Numbered from the stretch's first letter, positions 24,060 through 32,687 are shown. The stretch is 64,000 nt of DNA from Actinacidiphila cocklensis (GCF_907177275.1 NZ_CAJSLV010000001.1:310001-374000), one strand, 5' to 3'. Translations and numbers: made by a program. The notes: generated from the letters alone by a model not told the origin.

Positions 24060-25079
24060 ATGACCTCCCCGACCCACCCGGCGCCCGGCGCCCCCGCCCC
24101 CCGCTGGGGCGTCACCCTGCCGCTGCCGGGGCTGCCCCTCGACCGGCACCGCTTCGTCGTCGAGCGGCTGCCCGACCTCGGCTACACCGACGTGTGGACC
24201 GCGGAAGGCGGCGGTACCGACGCCTTCACCCCGCTGGCCGCGGCCGCCGCCTGGTCGCAGGACGTGCGGATCGCCACCGGTATCGTCCCCGTGCAGACCC
24301 GGGGTCCCGCCGTCCTCGCCCAGACCGCCGCCACCCTGGCCCAACTCGCCCCCGGCAGGCTGCTGCTGGGGCTGGGCGCGTCGGTGCCCGCCCACGTCAC
24401 GGACATCAACGGCATCCCCTTCGACGAGCCGTACAAGCGCACCCGCGACGTGCTGCGCTTCGTCACCCGCGCGCTGCGCGGCGAGTACGTCTCCGGCGAC
24501 TTCGACACCTTCTCGATCACCGGCTACCAGCTGCCCCACCCGCCGTCCGACCCCGTCAAGGTGATCCTCGGCGCGCTGCGCCCCGGCATGCTGCGGCTCG
24601 GCTTCACCGAAGGGGACGGCGCGATCACCAACCTGCTCTTCCCCGAGGACGTCCCCGCCGTCCTGGACGCCGTCGGGCCGCAGCCGCCCGGCAAGGAGCT
24701 CGTCGTCAAGGTCTTCGTCTGCCCGACCGAGGACACCGACTTCGCCCGCCGCACGGCCCGCCCGTTCCTCGCGTGGATCCTCAACCGCGAGCCCTACCGC
24801 CGCTTCCACGAGTGGCTCGGCCATGGCGAGTTGCTCGGCCCGGCCCACGAGCGGTGGGCGGCCGGCGACGTGGCCGGCGCCCAACGCGCGCTGCCCGACG
24901 AGGTGGTGGACGCCCTCTTCGTCAACGGCTCGCCCGAGGAGTGCCGCGAGCGCATCCGCCGCTACCACCGCCCGGGCGTCACCACCATCCAGCTCTACGT
25001 CTCCCTCCCCCCGGAAGTCCTCGCCAGCCCGCCCCGCCTCCTCGACACCCTCACCCGGCTGGGACCCGCGGCCTCTTGA
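24060..25079 (+). CDS. Luciferase-like (probable F420-dependent) monooxygenase
   Basis: A 339-residue TIM-barrel oxidoreductase of the bacterial luciferase superfamily. Family signs are GVTLPLPGLPLDRHRFVVERLPDLGYTDVWTAEGGG at the first strand-helix unit, VRIATGIVPVQTRGPAVLAQTAATLAQLAPGRLLLGLGAS in the middle, and the C-terminal NGSPEECRERIRRYHRPGVTTIQLY. These match the F420-dependent 'LLM class' in actinobacteria, but FMN use cannot be excluded. It sits 122 nt after the ABC importer operon and probably oxidises or cleaves the imported substrate. The ATG at 24060 has only a weak ribosome site, and the start could lie slightly upstream. Confidence 0.87.
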   Translation: MTSPTHPAPGAPAPRWGVTLPLPGLPLDRHRFVVERLPDLGYTDVWTAEGGGTDAFTPLAAAAAWSQDVRIATGIVPVQTRGPAVLAQTAATLAQLAPGRLLLGLGASVPAHVTDINGIPFDEPYKRTRDVLRFVTRALRGEYVSGDFDTFSITGYQLPHPPSDPVKVILGALRPGMLRLGFTEGDGAITNLLFPEDVPAVLDAVGPQPPGKELVVKVFVCPTEDTDFARRTARPFLAWILNREPYRRFHEWLGHGELLGPAHERWAAGDVAGAQRALPDEVVDALFVNGSPEECRERIRRYHRPGVTTIQLYVSLPPEVLASPPRLLDTLTRLGPAAS

Positions 25080-25165
25080 CCCCCGCATGCCCGTCCGGGC
25101 CTGCGGGCGAGGCCAGTTCGGCCCGGGCCTGATCCAGCGCGGCTCGGCTCGGTAGCGTCACCCCG

Positions 25166-25249
25166 GTGGACCTTCACCCATTCATCAGCGCGCCCGACGA
25201 CCGTGCCCGGCACATCAAGGGCGACGACGCCCGCGACGGTGGGGAGTAG
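25166..25249 (+). CDS. Possible 27-residue frame before KilB-like gene
   Basis: A GTG-started frame reading VDLHPFISAPDDRARHIKGD and on to a TAG four bases before the KilB-like start. It may be the tail of a deleted gene or a short coupling frame. Nothing similar is recognised. Confidence 0.25.
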   Translation: MDLHPFISAPDDRARHIKGDDARDGGE

Positions 25250-25252
25250 CCG

Positions 25253-25708
25253 GTGGGCGACACCATCGTCGCGGTGGCCGGCACCCTGCTCGGCGGGCTG
25301 CTGACCGCGCTCCTGCAGTCCCGCCAGTCCCGTGCCGCCCGCCGCGACGACCGCGCCGAACGCCGCGCGGCCGACCTGCGTGCCGCGCTCGGCTCGCTGG
25401 TCGCCGCGATAGGCGACCACCGCCGCGCCATGTGGCATCGCGAGCAACTGCGCCTGGCCGGCGCGGCGGAGCACGACCACGACACCGCCCGGGCCGCCAG
25501 CCACGTCACCCGTTCCGCCGTCACCGCCCCCCTGGTCGCCGTCTCCATCCTCGAACCCGATCTCGAACCGGTCGCCCGCCGAGCCGTCCGGGGCGCCTTC
25601 GACATGCGCGGTGCCGCAGACCTGGACGCTCTGGCCGCGATGCGCGAGCACGCCATCACCGCCACCGACGACCTGGTCGCGGCCGCCGGCCGCATCCTCA
25701 GGGAATAG
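25253..25708 (+). CDS. KilB-like small membrane-associated protein
   Basis: A 151-residue protein. One N-terminal hydrophobic helix (IVAVAGTLLGGLLTALL) is followed by a long charged helical region, and then HRRAMWHREQLRL, SHVTRSAVTAPLVAVSILEP and a C-terminal helix pair. This pattern matches streptomycete proteins annotated KilB, a name taken from conjugative-plasmid spread functions; the molecular role is not established. The GTG at 25253 has GGAG six to nine bases upstream. It stands alone here, with no transfer gene, replication gene or intact integrase nearby, so it may be a plasmid or ICE leftover or simply a chromosomal family member. Confidence 0.6.
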   Translation: MGDTIVAVAGTLLGGLLTALLQSRQSRAARRDDRAERRAADLRAALGSLVAAIGDHRRAMWHREQLRLAGAAEHDHDTARAASHVTRSAVTAPLVAVSILEPDLEPVARRAVRGAFDMRGAADLDALAAMREHAITATDDLVAAAGRILRE

Positions 25709-25963
25709 CCGGGGTTCGAGGCCGCCTTCGAGCAGGTCGGGGCCAGGTTCGCGGGGCGCCGGGCATGCCGTCGCTGACCGAGTCCGGTTTCTGGAGTGCG
25801 TCCAGGGCGGTCTGCCGGTCGGGTACGAGTTGTGACGCTATGACCTCCCGGAGGGCGGGCCACTCCGGGCCGAGGGGCTCGCGGGCCGCCTCCCGTTCCT
25901 GGATGATCGCGACAAGCCGCTGGACCTCGGCGTGCTCCGGCCGGTCGCCCTCATCCGCCGGCG
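25709..25963 (-). pseudogene. Possible gene remnant downstream of thaumatin-like gene
   Basis: On the minus strand a frame reads AEVQRLVAIIQEREAAREPLG, then PEWPALREVIASQLVPDRQTALDAL, which looks like a natural helical protein. It has no ATG, GTG or TTG start of its own after the thaumatin-like stop. It may be the C-terminal remains of a lost gene. No family is recognised, so this is a tentative call. Confidence 0.3.
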
Positions 25964-26980
25964 CTATGGGCTCACTCCCCAGGTGACGCGGTAGCCGCAC
26001 TCTCCTGAGCAGGTCAGGACGCTGGTCGCGTCGTCGTTGACGTAGGAGTAGGCGAAGGGCTCGGCCCTCTTGAAGACGGCGGCGGAGTCGACCGGCCAGG
26101 AGGAGGGTACGCATGCGGGGCGGGCGGCGTAGGCGCCGGTGCAGCAGGTCCGGTCGGACCTGAACACCAGGCACGCGCTCAGGCACGCCACGACGTGGCC
26201 GTTGCGGATCCGCTGGAGCTTGGCGGGGCAGGTGGCGTTGGCGTCTCGCGTGCAGCCCGCGGCGGAACAGCCCTTGGCGTCGATCCGGTCCTTGGACGAC
26301 CCGCCGTAACTGTTGATCCACATCGGCAGGTTGTTGCCCTCGACCAGGCTCACGTCGTAGAAGTCCATGCCGTTCCAGGCGTTGAGGTTGAACTCGCCGA
26401 GGGTGGAGGGGAACTCGCCCCAGGTGGAGCCGCACTGGAAGTGCCCGCAGTCTCCGGTCAGGCAGTGGCCGTTGCCCGCCGCGTCGAAGGAGCAGCCGGT
26501 GCGTGCCCAGATTCTGACGTCCCAGTGGTCGGGGATGCGGAAGCTCAGGCTCGCGCCGGGCTTCAGGACCCAGCCGGTGGCTTCGACGGGGTGCGCGGGG
26601 TCCGCGGCGATGGCCGGCCAGATGGTCTGGGAGAGACGGTTGACCAGCGTGATCGTCCGCTTACCCGGGGCGGTGGCGGTGCCGGTGGGGGTGGGCTTGG
26701 ACGTGGGTCGGGCGGTGGGCGACGGACGCGGGGTGGGCGTGACCGAAGGCGCGGGCGACTTCGTCGGCGATGCCGGCGGCGGCGAGGGGGAGGGGCGGAA
26801 CGTGGTGGTGACGGCGGAGGCAGCGGGGGAGGAGGGCGACCGACGCTCCGCTGCCGGGGAGGTCGAGCCGCTGCGGGCCAGCAGGACGGCTGCCACCACG
26901 GCCAGGCAGGTGACGAGGACGGTGGCGGCGGCCACCGCGGCAGCCCTCCCGCGTCTGCGCTGCCCACGGTGGCGGGACAT
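25964..26980 (-). CDS. Secreted/anchored thaumatin-like protein
   Basis: A 338-residue protein. An N-terminal basic region and hydrophobic helix (AAAVAAATVLVTCLAVVAAVLLA) are followed by a Pro/Ser/Thr-rich linker (about residues 45-125), and then a thaumatin-family beta domain starting TITLVNRLSQTIWPAI. The domain is rich in Cys (GCSFDAAGNGHCLTGDCGHFQCG, then TRDANATCPAKLQ, CCTGAYA), which fits the thaumatin disulfide pattern. The acidic cleft residues known from plant PR-5 proteins may correspond to EFNLNAWNGMDFYDVSLVEGNN. Plant members have antifungal or beta-glucan-binding activity; in bacteria the role is open. The ATG at 26980 has AGGAAG upstream. Confidence 0.87.
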   Translation of the reverse strand: MSRHRGQRRRGRAAAVAAATVLVTCLAVVAAVLLARSGSTSPAAERRSPSSPAASAVTTTFRPSPSPPPASPTKSPAPSVTPTPRPSPTARPTSKPTPTGTATAPGKRTITLVNRLSQTIWPAIAADPAHPVEATGWVLKPGASLSFRIPDHWDVRIWARTGCSFDAAGNGHCLTGDCGHFQCGSTWGEFPSTLGEFNLNAWNGMDFYDVSLVEGNNLPMWINSYGGSSKDRIDAKGCSAAGCTRDANATCPAKLQRIRNGHVVACLSACLVFRSDRTCCTGAYAARPACVPSSWPVDSAAVFKRAEPFAYSYVNDDATSVLTCSGECGYRVTWGVSP

Positions 26981-27299
26981 CCGGCTTCCTGGCACGGCGA
27001 GCACTCCTGTCTGCTCCGGCGGCTGCTGCTTCCGTAAGGGAGACCGGGACACCGCGTGCGGGATAACGCAAACGGGTCGTCCGCCGGGGGCACGAAGAGC
27101 AGCTGCGGCACCAGGGTGTGGTCCAGGGGGTTCCCTGGTGCGCGGGCGGGCTCCCGGTGCGCGGGCTCGAAGGCTCGAAGGCTCGAAGGCGAGCGTGCGG
27201 ATCGATCCGGCGCCCGGCGAAGCCCAGAACCGTCATCGAGGCCCGGAGACGCGGGGCGGCCCGCGCACCGGGAGCCCGGCCGGGCTACGCTCCCTGTCC
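26981..27299. other. Divergent intergenic region with 8-bp repeats
   Basis: No gene is recognised in this gap. GCTCGAAG occurs three times in tandem at 27165-27188. Promoters for the thaumatin-like gene (minus) and the next hypothetical gene (plus) should lie here. Confidence 0.5.
27165..27188 (+). repeat. 8-bp tandem repeat (3 copies)
   Basis: Three perfect, contiguous copies of GCTCGAAG stand in a non-coding gap. Each contains TCGA, and no operator role can be assigned. Confidence 0.8.
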
Positions 27300-27782
27300 G
27301 TGGACGAGGTGCTGCAGCAGGCGATGGAGCCGGTCCTCCGCGATCTCCGGGGTGCGGGGGTGGCCCCGCCGCGTATCGAGGACGACGACTGGACGGGCGA
27401 CCCGGACTCGGCGTCGGCGATGCTGCGGAGTCCCGACGGCAGCGGTAGGGGGGTGTACGTGTCGCGTCTGGCGCCCGGGTTCGAGCGCGTGGCCGCGATG
27501 GCCGACCAGGTCCAGGAGTGGGCGATCGAGGAGTTGTGGGGGCAGGCGCCGACCAACTGGCCACCGTGCCCTCCGCATCCGGACAGCCATCCGATGAGCG
27601 CGGCGGCGCGCGGCGGTGCCGCGGTGTGGGAGTGTCCGGTCGACGAGACGGTCATCTCACCGATCGGGGCGCTCTGCTGCGGTGACGCGGCCTGCAGCGG
27701 CGCTTCGTGCGGCGGCCACACCCCGGCCGCCGATAGGAAACCCGGCGCCCGTACGATCTGCACTCGGCTCGGCTGGGCCTGA
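27300..27782 (+). CDS. Conserved hypothetical protein, WPPCP-HPDSHP family
   Basis: A 160-residue cytoplasmic protein of unknown function. The first 60 residues are a helical/beta mix with DDDWTGDPDSASAMLRSPDG. The middle carries TNWPPCPPHPDSHPM and AVWECPVDETVISPIGAL, a pattern I associate with a family of small streptomycete proteins that contain a short Cys/His motif. After IGAL the sequence (LCCGDAACSGASCGG onward) looks unlike that family and may be a run-through tail after a lost stop. The GTG start at 27300 has no strong ribosome site. Confidence 0.6.
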   Translation: MDEVLQQAMEPVLRDLRGAGVAPPRIEDDDWTGDPDSASAMLRSPDGSGRGVYVSRLAPGFERVAAMADQVQEWAIEELWGQAPTNWPPCPPHPDSHPMSAAARGGAAVWECPVDETVISPIGALCCGDAACSGASCGGHTPAADRKPGARTICTRLGWA

Positions 27783-27831
27783 ACAAACGTCAGCGGCGCA
27801 GAGCTGCTGATCGAACGAGTGAGGGTGGGGA

Positions 27832-28662
27832 TTGTCCAAGCACAGACTGTCCAGAAAGGGCCGCTACATCGCCTGGAGCACCGCAGGCGCGGCGGTCGTG
27901 GCAGGGGGTGTGGTCATGGCGCAGACGTCCATGGCCGCGACCACCTGGCCCGCACAGAAGACCTTCACCGGGCGGGCCTTCGACGCCTGCTCGGCGCCGT
28001 CGCTCTCGGCGATGAAGGCGTGGAAGGCCGACGGCTACTACGGCGGCGCCGCCGTCTACATCGGCGGCAAGAACCGGGGTTGCACGCAGGCCAACCTCAC
28101 GGCGTCCTGGGTGACGTCGGTCAACGCGTCGGGGTGGAAGCTCGTCCCGATCTACGTCGGCGCGCAGCCGCCGTGCCAGACCGGCGCCAGCAAGGAGGTG
28201 ATCACCGCGGCGACGGCTGCCGCGCTCGGCACGAGCGACGGCAATGACGCGGTCGCCAAGGCCGCGGCGCTGAAGATGAAGGCCGGCTCCGCGATCTACC
28301 TCGACATGGAGTCGTACGCCATCACGAACACGTCGTGCAACAACGCCGTGCTGACGTACGTGCGGTCCTTCACCAAGGCGCTGCGCGCCAAGACCTACCG
28401 GGCCGGCTACTACGGCTTCGCGACGTCCAGCGCCAAGGCGATCGCGACCGCGACGAACAGGACGGACCTGCCGGGCAACCTCTGGTACGCCCTGTACGAC
28501 GGCAAGGCCACCACGACCACGGACTGGCCGTGGGCCGCCGGCCTGTACACCGACCACAGCCGTGGCCACCAGTACACGGTCAACAGCAAGGAGACCCGTC
28601 AGGGGTACACCATCACGGTGGACCGCGACGCCTGGGACGGTCCGGTCGCCATCGTCGGCTGA
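27832..28662 (+). CDS. Secreted DUF1906 glycoside hydrolase-like protein
   Basis: A 276-residue secreted protein of the DUF1906 (Rv2525c-like) family, a TIM-barrel related to GH25 lysozyme-like enzymes. A signal peptide ends near TSMAA. The barrel begins TFTGRAFDACSAPSLSAMKAW and contains GYYGGAAVYIGG, KLVPIYVGAQ, AIYLDMESYA with the acidic pair at the strand end, and AGYYGFATSSAKA. The family probably acts on cell wall or surface glycans, but activity is not established. The TTG start at 27832 is unusual; it is supported by AGGGTGGGG directly before it and by LSKHRLSRKGRYIAW, the usual family N-terminus. A 14-bp hairpin follows. Confidence 0.87.
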   Translation: MSKHRLSRKGRYIAWSTAGAAVVAGGVVMAQTSMAATTWPAQKTFTGRAFDACSAPSLSAMKAWKADGYYGGAAVYIGGKNRGCTQANLTASWVTSVNASGWKLVPIYVGAQPPCQTGASKEVITAATAAALGTSDGNDAVAKAAALKMKAGSAIYLDMESYAITNTSCNNAVLTYVRSFTKALRAKTYRAGYYGFATSSAKAIATATNRTDLPGNLWYALYDGKATTTTDWPWAAGLYTDHSRGHQYTVNSKETRQGYTITVDRDAWDGPVAIVG

Positions 28663-28678
28663 CCCGTACGACCCGCCT

Positions 28679-28711
28679 CCGAGCCCGCCCGGCACCCCCG
28701 GGCGGGCTCGG
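28679..28711. terminator. Bidirectional terminator hairpin
   Basis: CCGAGCCCGCCCGG (28679-28692) pairs perfectly with CCGGGCGGGCTCGG (28698-28711) around a 5-nt loop. It separates the convergent DUF1906 and VOC genes. Confidence 0.85.
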
Positions 28712-28729
28712 TGACAGGCCGTACGGTTC

Positions 28730-29101
28730 CTAGTCGACGAGGGTCTTCTTCGGGCGGACGACGCAGAACTCGTTCCCCTCCGGGTCGGCGAGCACCGTCC
28801 ACGACTCGCCGCCGCTCTGGCCGACGTCCGCCCGGCGGGCGCCGAGGGCGAGGATGCGCTCGATCTCGGCGTCCCGGTCGTGCGGGGTGGACGTCAGGTC
28901 GAGGTGCAGACGGTTCTTGACGACCTTGCGATCCGTCACCGGCATGAAGCAGATGCCCACCGGCGCGGTCTCGTCCGGGCCGATCACGACCTCGCGCTCT
29001 CGCTCGGACAGGATGCGCCAGCCCAGCACCTGGGACCAGAACCGGGCCAGGGCGGGCAGGTCGTGGGCGTCGATGACGATGTGGTGCAGCGATACGGGCA
29101 T
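28730..29101 (-). CDS. VOC/glyoxalase-like protein
   Basis: A 123-residue single-domain VOC-superfamily protein. The two beta-alpha-beta-beta-beta repeats start at LHHIVIDAHDLPALARFWSQVLGW and NRLHLDLTSTPHDRDAEI. Candidate metal ligands are the His in LHHI, the His in RLHLDL and the Glu in DPEGNEFCVV. Many streptomycete members of this size are annotated glyoxalase/bleomycin-resistance/dioxygenase without a known substrate. It stands alone between two terminators. Confidence 0.85.
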   Translation of the reverse strand: MPVSLHHIVIDAHDLPALARFWSQVLGWRILSEREREVVIGPDETAPVGICFMPVTDRKVVKNRLHLDLTSTPHDRDAEIERILALGARRADVGQSGGESWTVLADPEGNEFCVVRPKKTLVD

Positions 29102-29132
29102 GCCGACCAGTGTGCCCGTATCCCGACGCCGG

Positions 29133-29162
29133 GGGCGGGCCGCGACGATGCGCGGCCCGCCC
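29133..29162 (-). terminator. Terminator hairpin after GH3 gene
   Basis: GGGCGGGCCGCG (29133-29144) pairs perfectly with CGCGGCCCGCCC (29151-29162) across a 6-nt loop, 16 nt past the GH3 stop codon. Confidence 0.75.
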
Positions 29163-29177
29163 GGTGTGCGGCGTGCC

Positions 29178-32100
29178 CTAGTGGATGGCGGCGTCGAACA
29201 GGTGCATGCCCGGAAGGCTCGGGAGGCTGAGGTAGGCGACCGTCTTGCCCGCGGTGACGGGCACGGATGTGGCGTACAGGCTCACCTTGTGGGGTCCTGA
29301 ACCCGTCGGCGGCTGGTTCCAGTCGGCCGCGGTGGCGACCAGGGTGTCGGTGTCCGCCGGTGAGTTGGCCCACCAGTCGGCCAGCGTGACCCTCGACGTC
29401 GAGGTGCTGCCGTCGGTGTAGGTGAGGGTGACGTCACCGCTCTGGGTGCCCGGGGCTCCCGCACCGAGCAGGTCGAGCCGGGTGCCGCTGCCGGACAGGC
29501 TGATCACCTGCCCCTGGGTGGCGACGTTGTCGGGCTGCCCGGACGGCACGTCCGGCCAGGTGAAGGTGGCAGGGCCCGCGGTGACGGGCCGGCCGGGGCT
29601 GATGCCCACCGAGGCGAGCTGCTGCGCCGAGAAGCTGTAGCCGGAGCCGTCGAAGTCCGCCGACTGCGGGGCCGAGTCGTCGCTGACGCCGGTGTTGTTG
29701 AAGGCGCTGGACCAGCTGGTGTACGGGGTGGTGACGTTGCGGACGGCCTGGGTGACCTTCGCGTGGCCGACCTTCTCCTCGTCGAAGGCTGCGTCGAGGG
29801 TGAGGTGGCGCGACCCGGGTGCGGCGGTCGCCGGCGGGGTCACGGTGAACGACAGCTTGGCGGTGCTGTGCGCGGCGGCCTTCGGCAGCCGGACCACGTT
29901 CGGGCTGACGGTCCATCCGGCCGGCACGCCCGGGGTGACGCGGACGTTCCGGACGGGAACGTCGGCGTTGTTGACGAACGTGCCCGTCACCGCGACCGGT
30001 TGGGCCGGCATGATGGACGGGGCCGTCATCGTGACGCCCTGCGAGTCGTAGGAGCGCACGACCCGCACCGAGCCCACGGCGGGCAGGTTCTGCGAGGAGT
30101 CGCCGACCCTGAGGCCGTAACCGCCGTCGGCGACCTGCCAGTTCTGGGTGGTCTCGTTCCAGGTCCTGAAGTCGGAGGCGGGCACGTCGAAGGTGACCTT
30201 GCGGGTCTGCCCCGGTGCGAGGGCGACCTTCTGGAACGCCTTGAGCTGCGCGGGCGGTTCGCCCGTCACCGCGGGGTCGCTGACGTAGAGCTGTACGACG
30301 TCGGAGCCGGCCCTGAGCCCGGTGTTGGTGATGTCCACGCTGGCCTTCACGGTGCCGAGCGAGGTCGTGGTGGGCGCGGAGACCTTGAGACGGCCGAAGT
30401 GGAACGAGGTGTAGGACAGGCCGTACCCGAACGCGAACAGCGGGTCGATGTCCTTCGCGTCGTACCAGCGGTAGCCGACGTCCAGGCCCTCGGAGTACTG
30501 CACCTTGCCGTCCGCGCCCGGCCACTGGGCCGGTGTCGAGGCCGGTACGTCCTGCAGGCTCTTGGGGAAGGTCACCGGGAGCTTGCCGGAGGGGTTCACG
30601 TCGCCGAACAGCAGCGACGCGATCGCGTTGCCGTCCTCCTGGCCCGGGTACCAGGCCTCGAACACGCCCTTCACCGAGTCCAGCCACGGCATGGTGACCG
30701 CGGAGCCGGTGTTCAGCACGACGACGGTGTGCGGGTTGACCGCGGCGACCGCCTTGATCAGCGCGTCCTGGTCGGCCGGGAGGTCGATGTCGGGCAGGTC
30801 GCTGCCCTCGGCCTCGAAGTCGCCGGCGAAGACCACTGCCACGTCCGAGGACTTGGCCAGGTCCACGGCCGCCTGGAGCGGGCTGCTCGGGCCGCCCGGC
30901 GGCTGCCAGCCCAGGTTGAGCAGCGAACCGCCGCCGTCCTGGTAGTAGTCGACCTCGATGCTCACCGGCTGCCCGGCGGTCAGCTCGACCGTACCGGTCT
31001 GTGTGGTGCCGCCCTGGTCCCGCCAGTTGTCGATGATCCGCTTGCCGTCGACGAGGAGCCGGCTGCCGTCGTCACTGGTCACCGAGAAGGTGTACGTGCC
31101 GGTGGCCGGCGGGGTGATCGTGCCGGTGTACTTCGCGGACCACTGGCTCGGCGGCACCGAGGGCGCCGGGGGGCTCCCGTTCCAGTTGAAGTCCACCTCA
31201 CCGGTGTTCGCGGTGGTGATCGGGTCGCCGGACAGCGTCATGCCCCTGTAGTAGGTGCCGGTCAGGCCCGCGCCGGTCCCCGTGCTGGGGGTGAGGGCCG
31301 AGGACGGCACCGTGGGCAGCCCGCCGTAGGGGCTGTCACCGGCGGCGTACCGGACGGTGGTGTGCTTGCCGGCCCGCGCCGTGATCCCCTGGTAGGGGGT
31401 GACGATCGAGTCGGCGGTGACGGCGGCCGAGCCGCCGCCCGCGGTGAGCGCGCCGCTGCCCGCGCCGCGCCCGATCACCGCGATCGAGGAGTCGGCGTCC
31501 GGGGACAGCGGCAGCAGGTTGTCCGCGTTCTTCAGCAGCACGCTGCCGTCCTCGGCGACCTTCCTGGCGACCGCGACGTGCGCAGGCGTGGTCACCACCG
31601 AACTCGGGTCGCCGGTCGGCGGACTGGTGAACAGGTGGAACCTGAACATCTCGGTGAGGATCGGCCGCACCAGGTCGTCGACGGTCGCGAGCGAGACCTG
31701 CCCGTCCGCGACGGCCTGCTTCAGCGGTGCCCCGTAGTAGTGCCCGTCGGGCATCTCCATGTTCATCCGGGCGTCGGCGGAGGCGACGGTGGAGTGGGTG
31801 GCGCCCCAGTCGGAGGTGACGAAGCCCTGGTAGCTCCACTGGTCGCGCAGCACCTGCTTCATGATGTACGGGTCCTGGCAGGCGGGTTGGCCGTTGATGA
31901 AGCTGTAGGAGCACATCAGCGAGGCGGGCTTGGCCTGCTTGACGACCGTCGCGAACTGCGAGAGGTAGATCTCCTGCTCGACGCGCTGGTCGATGATCGC
32001 GTCGTCGGCGGAGTTGTTGCGGTTGGCCTCCTGGTTGTAGACGGCCCAGTGCTTGAGCTGGGCCATCTCGCCTGTGCCCTGGATGCCCGAGACGTCGGCG

Positions 32101-32645
32101 GAGCCGATCTGTCCGGCCAGGTAAGGGTCCTCGCCGTAGCTCTCGAACGCGCGGCCCCACCGCGGGTCGCGGACGATGTTCACCGTCGGCCCGAGGTCGA
32201 CGTCGTTGCCCTTGCCCCACTGCTCGCTGCCGACGACCTGGCCGTACTGCCGGGCCAGGTCGGAGTCCCAGGTCGCGGCGTCGGCCACCGGGGCGGGCAG
32301 CTGGGTGACACCGGTCATCTGGTGGCCGACGCCGGCGGGCGAGTCGTCGAGGGTGAGCTTCGGGATGCACAGCCGCGGGACGGCCGGCACGGTTCCGGCG
32401 TACGCGCTGCTGTTGTCGCCGTGCAGTTCGCCCAGCTTCTCGTCCAGGGTCATCCGGCCCAGCAACTGGTCGACCCGCTGGTCCACCGGGGCGGACGAGG
32501 TGACCCAGGGGCAGGCGGACTCCTGGGCGGAAGGCGGTGCCGCGTTCGAGGCACCGGCCAGCGAAAGGAAGAGAACCGACGCGACGGCGACGGTCAGCGC
32601 AGAATTCCGCCGGCGGCGGAACCGTCTGGTCGAGCTACTGGTCAC
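29178..32645 (-). CDS. Secreted GH3 exo-glycosidase with PA14 insert and C-terminal accessory domain
   Basis: A 1155-residue secreted GH3 enzyme. A basic signal peptide ends near AGASNAA. The GH3 TIM barrel carries the nucleophile Asp279 in VTSDWGATHS and the substrate Asp and Arg segments TLDDSPAG and VRDPRWGRAFESYGEDP. A PA14 carbohydrate-binding domain is inserted (GLTGTYYRGMTLSGD to LLNLGWQPPG, about residues 460-605), a layout known from beta-glucosidases and related exo-enzymes. The GH3 C-terminal domain, an FnIII-like domain and a NEW3-like domain follow. Residues 986-1155 are the domain shared with GH92 and the other GH3 gene. The GTG at 32645 has GAGGAG upstream. An operator-like palindrome and a divergent ROK regulator suggest sugar-controlled expression. 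Exact linkage specificity is unknown. Confidence 0.93.
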   Translation of the reverse strand: MTSSSTRRFRRRRNSALTVAVASVLFLSLAGASNAAPPSAQESACPWVTSSAPVDQRVDQLLGRMTLDEKLGELHGDNSSAYAGTVPAVPRLCIPKLTLDDSPAGVGHQMTGVTQLPAPVADAATWDSDLARQYGQVVGSEQWGKGNDVDLGPTVNIVRDPRWGRAFESYGEDPYLAGQIGSADVSGIQGTGEMAQLKHWAVYNQEANRNNSADDAIIDQRVEQEIYLSQFATVVKQAKPASLMCSYSFINGQPACQDPYIMKQVLRDQWSYQGFVTSDWGATHSTVASADARMNMEMPDGHYYGAPLKQAVADGQVSLATVDDLVRPILTEMFRFHLFTSPPTGDPSSVVTTPAHVAVARKVAEDGSVLLKNADNLLPLSPDADSSIAVIGRGAGSGALTAGGGSAAVTADSIVTPYQGITARAGKHTTVRYAAGDSPYGGLPTVPSSALTPSTGTGAGLTGTYYRGMTLSGDPITTANTGEVDFNWNGSPPAPSVPPSQWSAKYTGTITPPATGTYTFSVTSDDGSRLLVDGKRIIDNWRDQGGTTQTGTVELTAGQPVSIEVDYYQDGGGSLLNLGWQPPGGPSSPLQAAVDLAKSSDVAVVFAGDFEAEGSDLPDIDLPADQDALIKAVAAVNPHTVVVLNTGSAVTMPWLDSVKGVFEAWYPGQEDGNAIASLLFGDVNPSGKLPVTFPKSLQDVPASTPAQWPGADGKVQYSEGLDVGYRWYDAKDIDPLFAFGYGLSYTSFHFGRLKVSAPTTTSLGTVKASVDITNTGLRAGSDVVQLYVSDPAVTGEPPAQLKAFQKVALAPGQTRKVTFDVPASDFRTWNETTQNWQVADGGYGLRVGDSSQNLPAVGSVRVVRSYDSQGVTMTAPSIMPAQPVAVTGTFVNNADVPVRNVRVTPGVPAGWTVSPNVVRLPKAAAHSTAKLSFTVTPPATAAPGSRHLTLDAAFDEEKVGHAKVTQAVRNVTTPYTSWSSAFNNTGVSDDSAPQSADFDGSGYSFSAQQLASVGISPGRPVTAGPATFTWPDVPSGQPDNVATQGQVISLSGSGTRLDLLGAGAPGTQSGDVTLTYTDGSTSTSRVTLADWWANSPADTDTLVATAADWNQPPTGSGPHKVSLYATSVPVTAGKTVAYLSLPSLPGMHLFDAAIH

Positions 32646-32675
32646 TCGTACTCCTCAGACAGGGCAGGGATGTTG

Positions 32676-32687
32676 GACATCGTTGTC
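32676..32687. promoter_or_regulatory. Operator-like palindrome between GH3 and ROK genes
   Basis: GACATCGTTGTC differs by one base from the perfect GACAACGTTGTC found before GH92, and both are preceded by TG. It lies 31 nt before the GH3 start in the divergent promoter region. Confidence 0.6.
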
